Source: Pseudomonas trivialis (GTDB lineage: Bacteria; Pseudomonadota; Gammaproteobacteria; Pseudomonadales; Pseudomonadaceae). Taken from it: DNA of 64,000 nucleotides. The translations under genes and the position numbers were made by a program. The stretch is from NCBI RefSeq assembly GCF_001439805.1, contig NZ_JYLK01000003.1, positions 62,001 to 126,000 of the forward strand, given 5' to 3'. This document shows positions 63,630 through 64,000 of this stretch, one piece after another (the first letter of the stretch is position 1; each line of letters begins with the position of its first letter). Below the pieces are notes generated by a model, which was not told the origin of the DNA, did not search any database, and worked only from the letters and a program-made list of their open reading frames with translations.

Positions 63630-64000
63630 TCAGTCCTGGGTGAAGATGAAGTCGGCAGGCAGCAGGTCGCGCAATTGCGCACGAATGGCCGTCACCTGCT
63701 CAGGCGTGTAGGGACGGGCTGGATGCTTGCCCCATACCGGCGCGGGCCAGGCGGCGTCATCGCGCCGGCGCACGATGACGTGCACATGCAGCTGGCTGAC
63801 CACGTTTCCCAACGCACCGATATTCATCTTGTCGGCGCCAAGCCCCTCGTTCAGCAGTTGCGCCAGGGTTGTGGTTTCCTGCCACAGCACCTGCTGGTCC
63901 GCGACATCCAGCTGAAACACTTCACTGATAGCGTCAATACGCGGCACCAGGATGAACCAGGGATAATTCGAGTCATTGGACAGCAGCAGCCGGCACAGCG
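63630..64000 (-). CDS. HIT-family hydrolase (5' end outside window)
   Basis: The visible C-terminal 123 codons of a histidine-triad protein. The catalytic triad motif is in NVVSQLHVHVIVRRRDDAAW, with upstream NDSNYPWFILVPRIDAISEVFQL typical of the Ap4A hydrolase/HIT branch. It hydrolyses dinucleoside polyphosphates or AMP conjugates in the cytoplasm. The start lies beyond base 64000. It is probably co-transcribed with slyX. Confidence 0.93.
   Translation of the reverse strand, partial: LCRLLLSNDSNYPWFILVPRIDAISEVFQLDVADQQVLWQETTTLAQLLNEGLGADKMNIGALGNVVSQLHVHVIVRRRDDAAWPAPVWGKHPARPYTPEQVTAIRAQLRDLLPADFIFTQD

Noticed and set aside
1..64000. CRISPR array
   Set aside because: No set of equally spaced direct repeats is present. 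The repeats seen are single or paired palindromes of REP type.
1..64000. rRNA operon or integrated prophage
   Set aside because: No rRNA sequence and no run of phage structural or integrase genes are visible. Only one tRNA was found, with no attachment-site duplication next to it.

Overview
The window looks like the chromosome of a Pseudomonas of the fluorescens group. Gene content and order match well-known Pseudomonas blocks: gtsA/gtsB, argP-argO, sodB-bifA-imelysin, scpA-scpB, a CpxR/CpxA-like pair, gcsR-gcvHPT, and tolQRAB-pal-cpoB followed by ruvCAB-yebC-aspS. G+C is high almost throughout. Intergenic spaces carry short REP-type palindromes, including one exact copy of the 16-mer known as the group I REP of P. 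fluorescens SBW25 (58156-58171). This placement rests on recalled gene order and protein similarity; no database search was run.

Layout. 1-5.4 kb (minus strand): a sugar uptake locus (AGE-family isomerase, gtsA, start of gtsB) whose two promoters share one architecture, then a coiled-coil membrane protein and an SDR-type dehydrogenase. 5.4-12.3 kb: argP / ACT protein / argO, sodB, a small peptide gene, the c-di-GMP phosphodiesterase bifA and an imelysin lipoprotein. 12.4-16.5 kb: a 1383-residue dermonecrotic-toxin-like protein. 16.6-21.8 kb: trkH, an AraC regulator, small genes, an MFS transporter, arfB. 22.0-23.9 kb: an A+T-rich RloA/RloB-type ATPase-TOPRIM pair, a probable phage-defence island. 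24.0-28.0 kb: an amino acid permease, then a 45-residue peptide gene plus an M29-type metallopeptidase gene ending at a truncated IS1182-type transposase. 28.1-34.5 kb: housekeeping genes (rluB, scpB, scpA, a Sua5/YciO-type gene, a PHP phosphoesterase, yciB, yciI). 34.6-38.8 kb: an envelope-stress two-component system, a decayed CoA-transferase and a small gene. 38.9-45.2 kb: gcsR and the glycine cleavage operon gcvH-gcvP-gcvT with a readable sigma-54 control region. 45.5-50.1 kb: a cold-shock gene, an RDD protein, nadA, an unknown 520-residue protein, tRNA-Lys and queE. 50.3-60.9 kb: cpoB-pal-tolBARQ-ybgC, ruvBAC, yebC and aspS. 61-64 kb: a zinc-ribbon protein, an RHH protein, a Dps-like ferritin, a membrane-tethered cold-shock protein, slyX and a HIT hydrolase cut by the window end.

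How the genes work together. The Tol-Pal genes form one envelope-constriction machine, and ruvABC one Holliday-junction resolvasome. GcsR, an IHF site and a -24/-12 promoter would make glycine cleavage glycine-inducible. The most novel-looking locus is the peptide + M29 pair at 26.0-27.2 kb: a short acidic peptide with a hydrophobic C-terminus, a 26-nt perfect palindrome in the 73-nt gap, and a metallopeptidase-fold protein that keeps its metal-ligand motifs. This is the layout expected of a minimal peptide-processing or RiPP-like system, and it may have been cut short by the adjacent transposon remnant.
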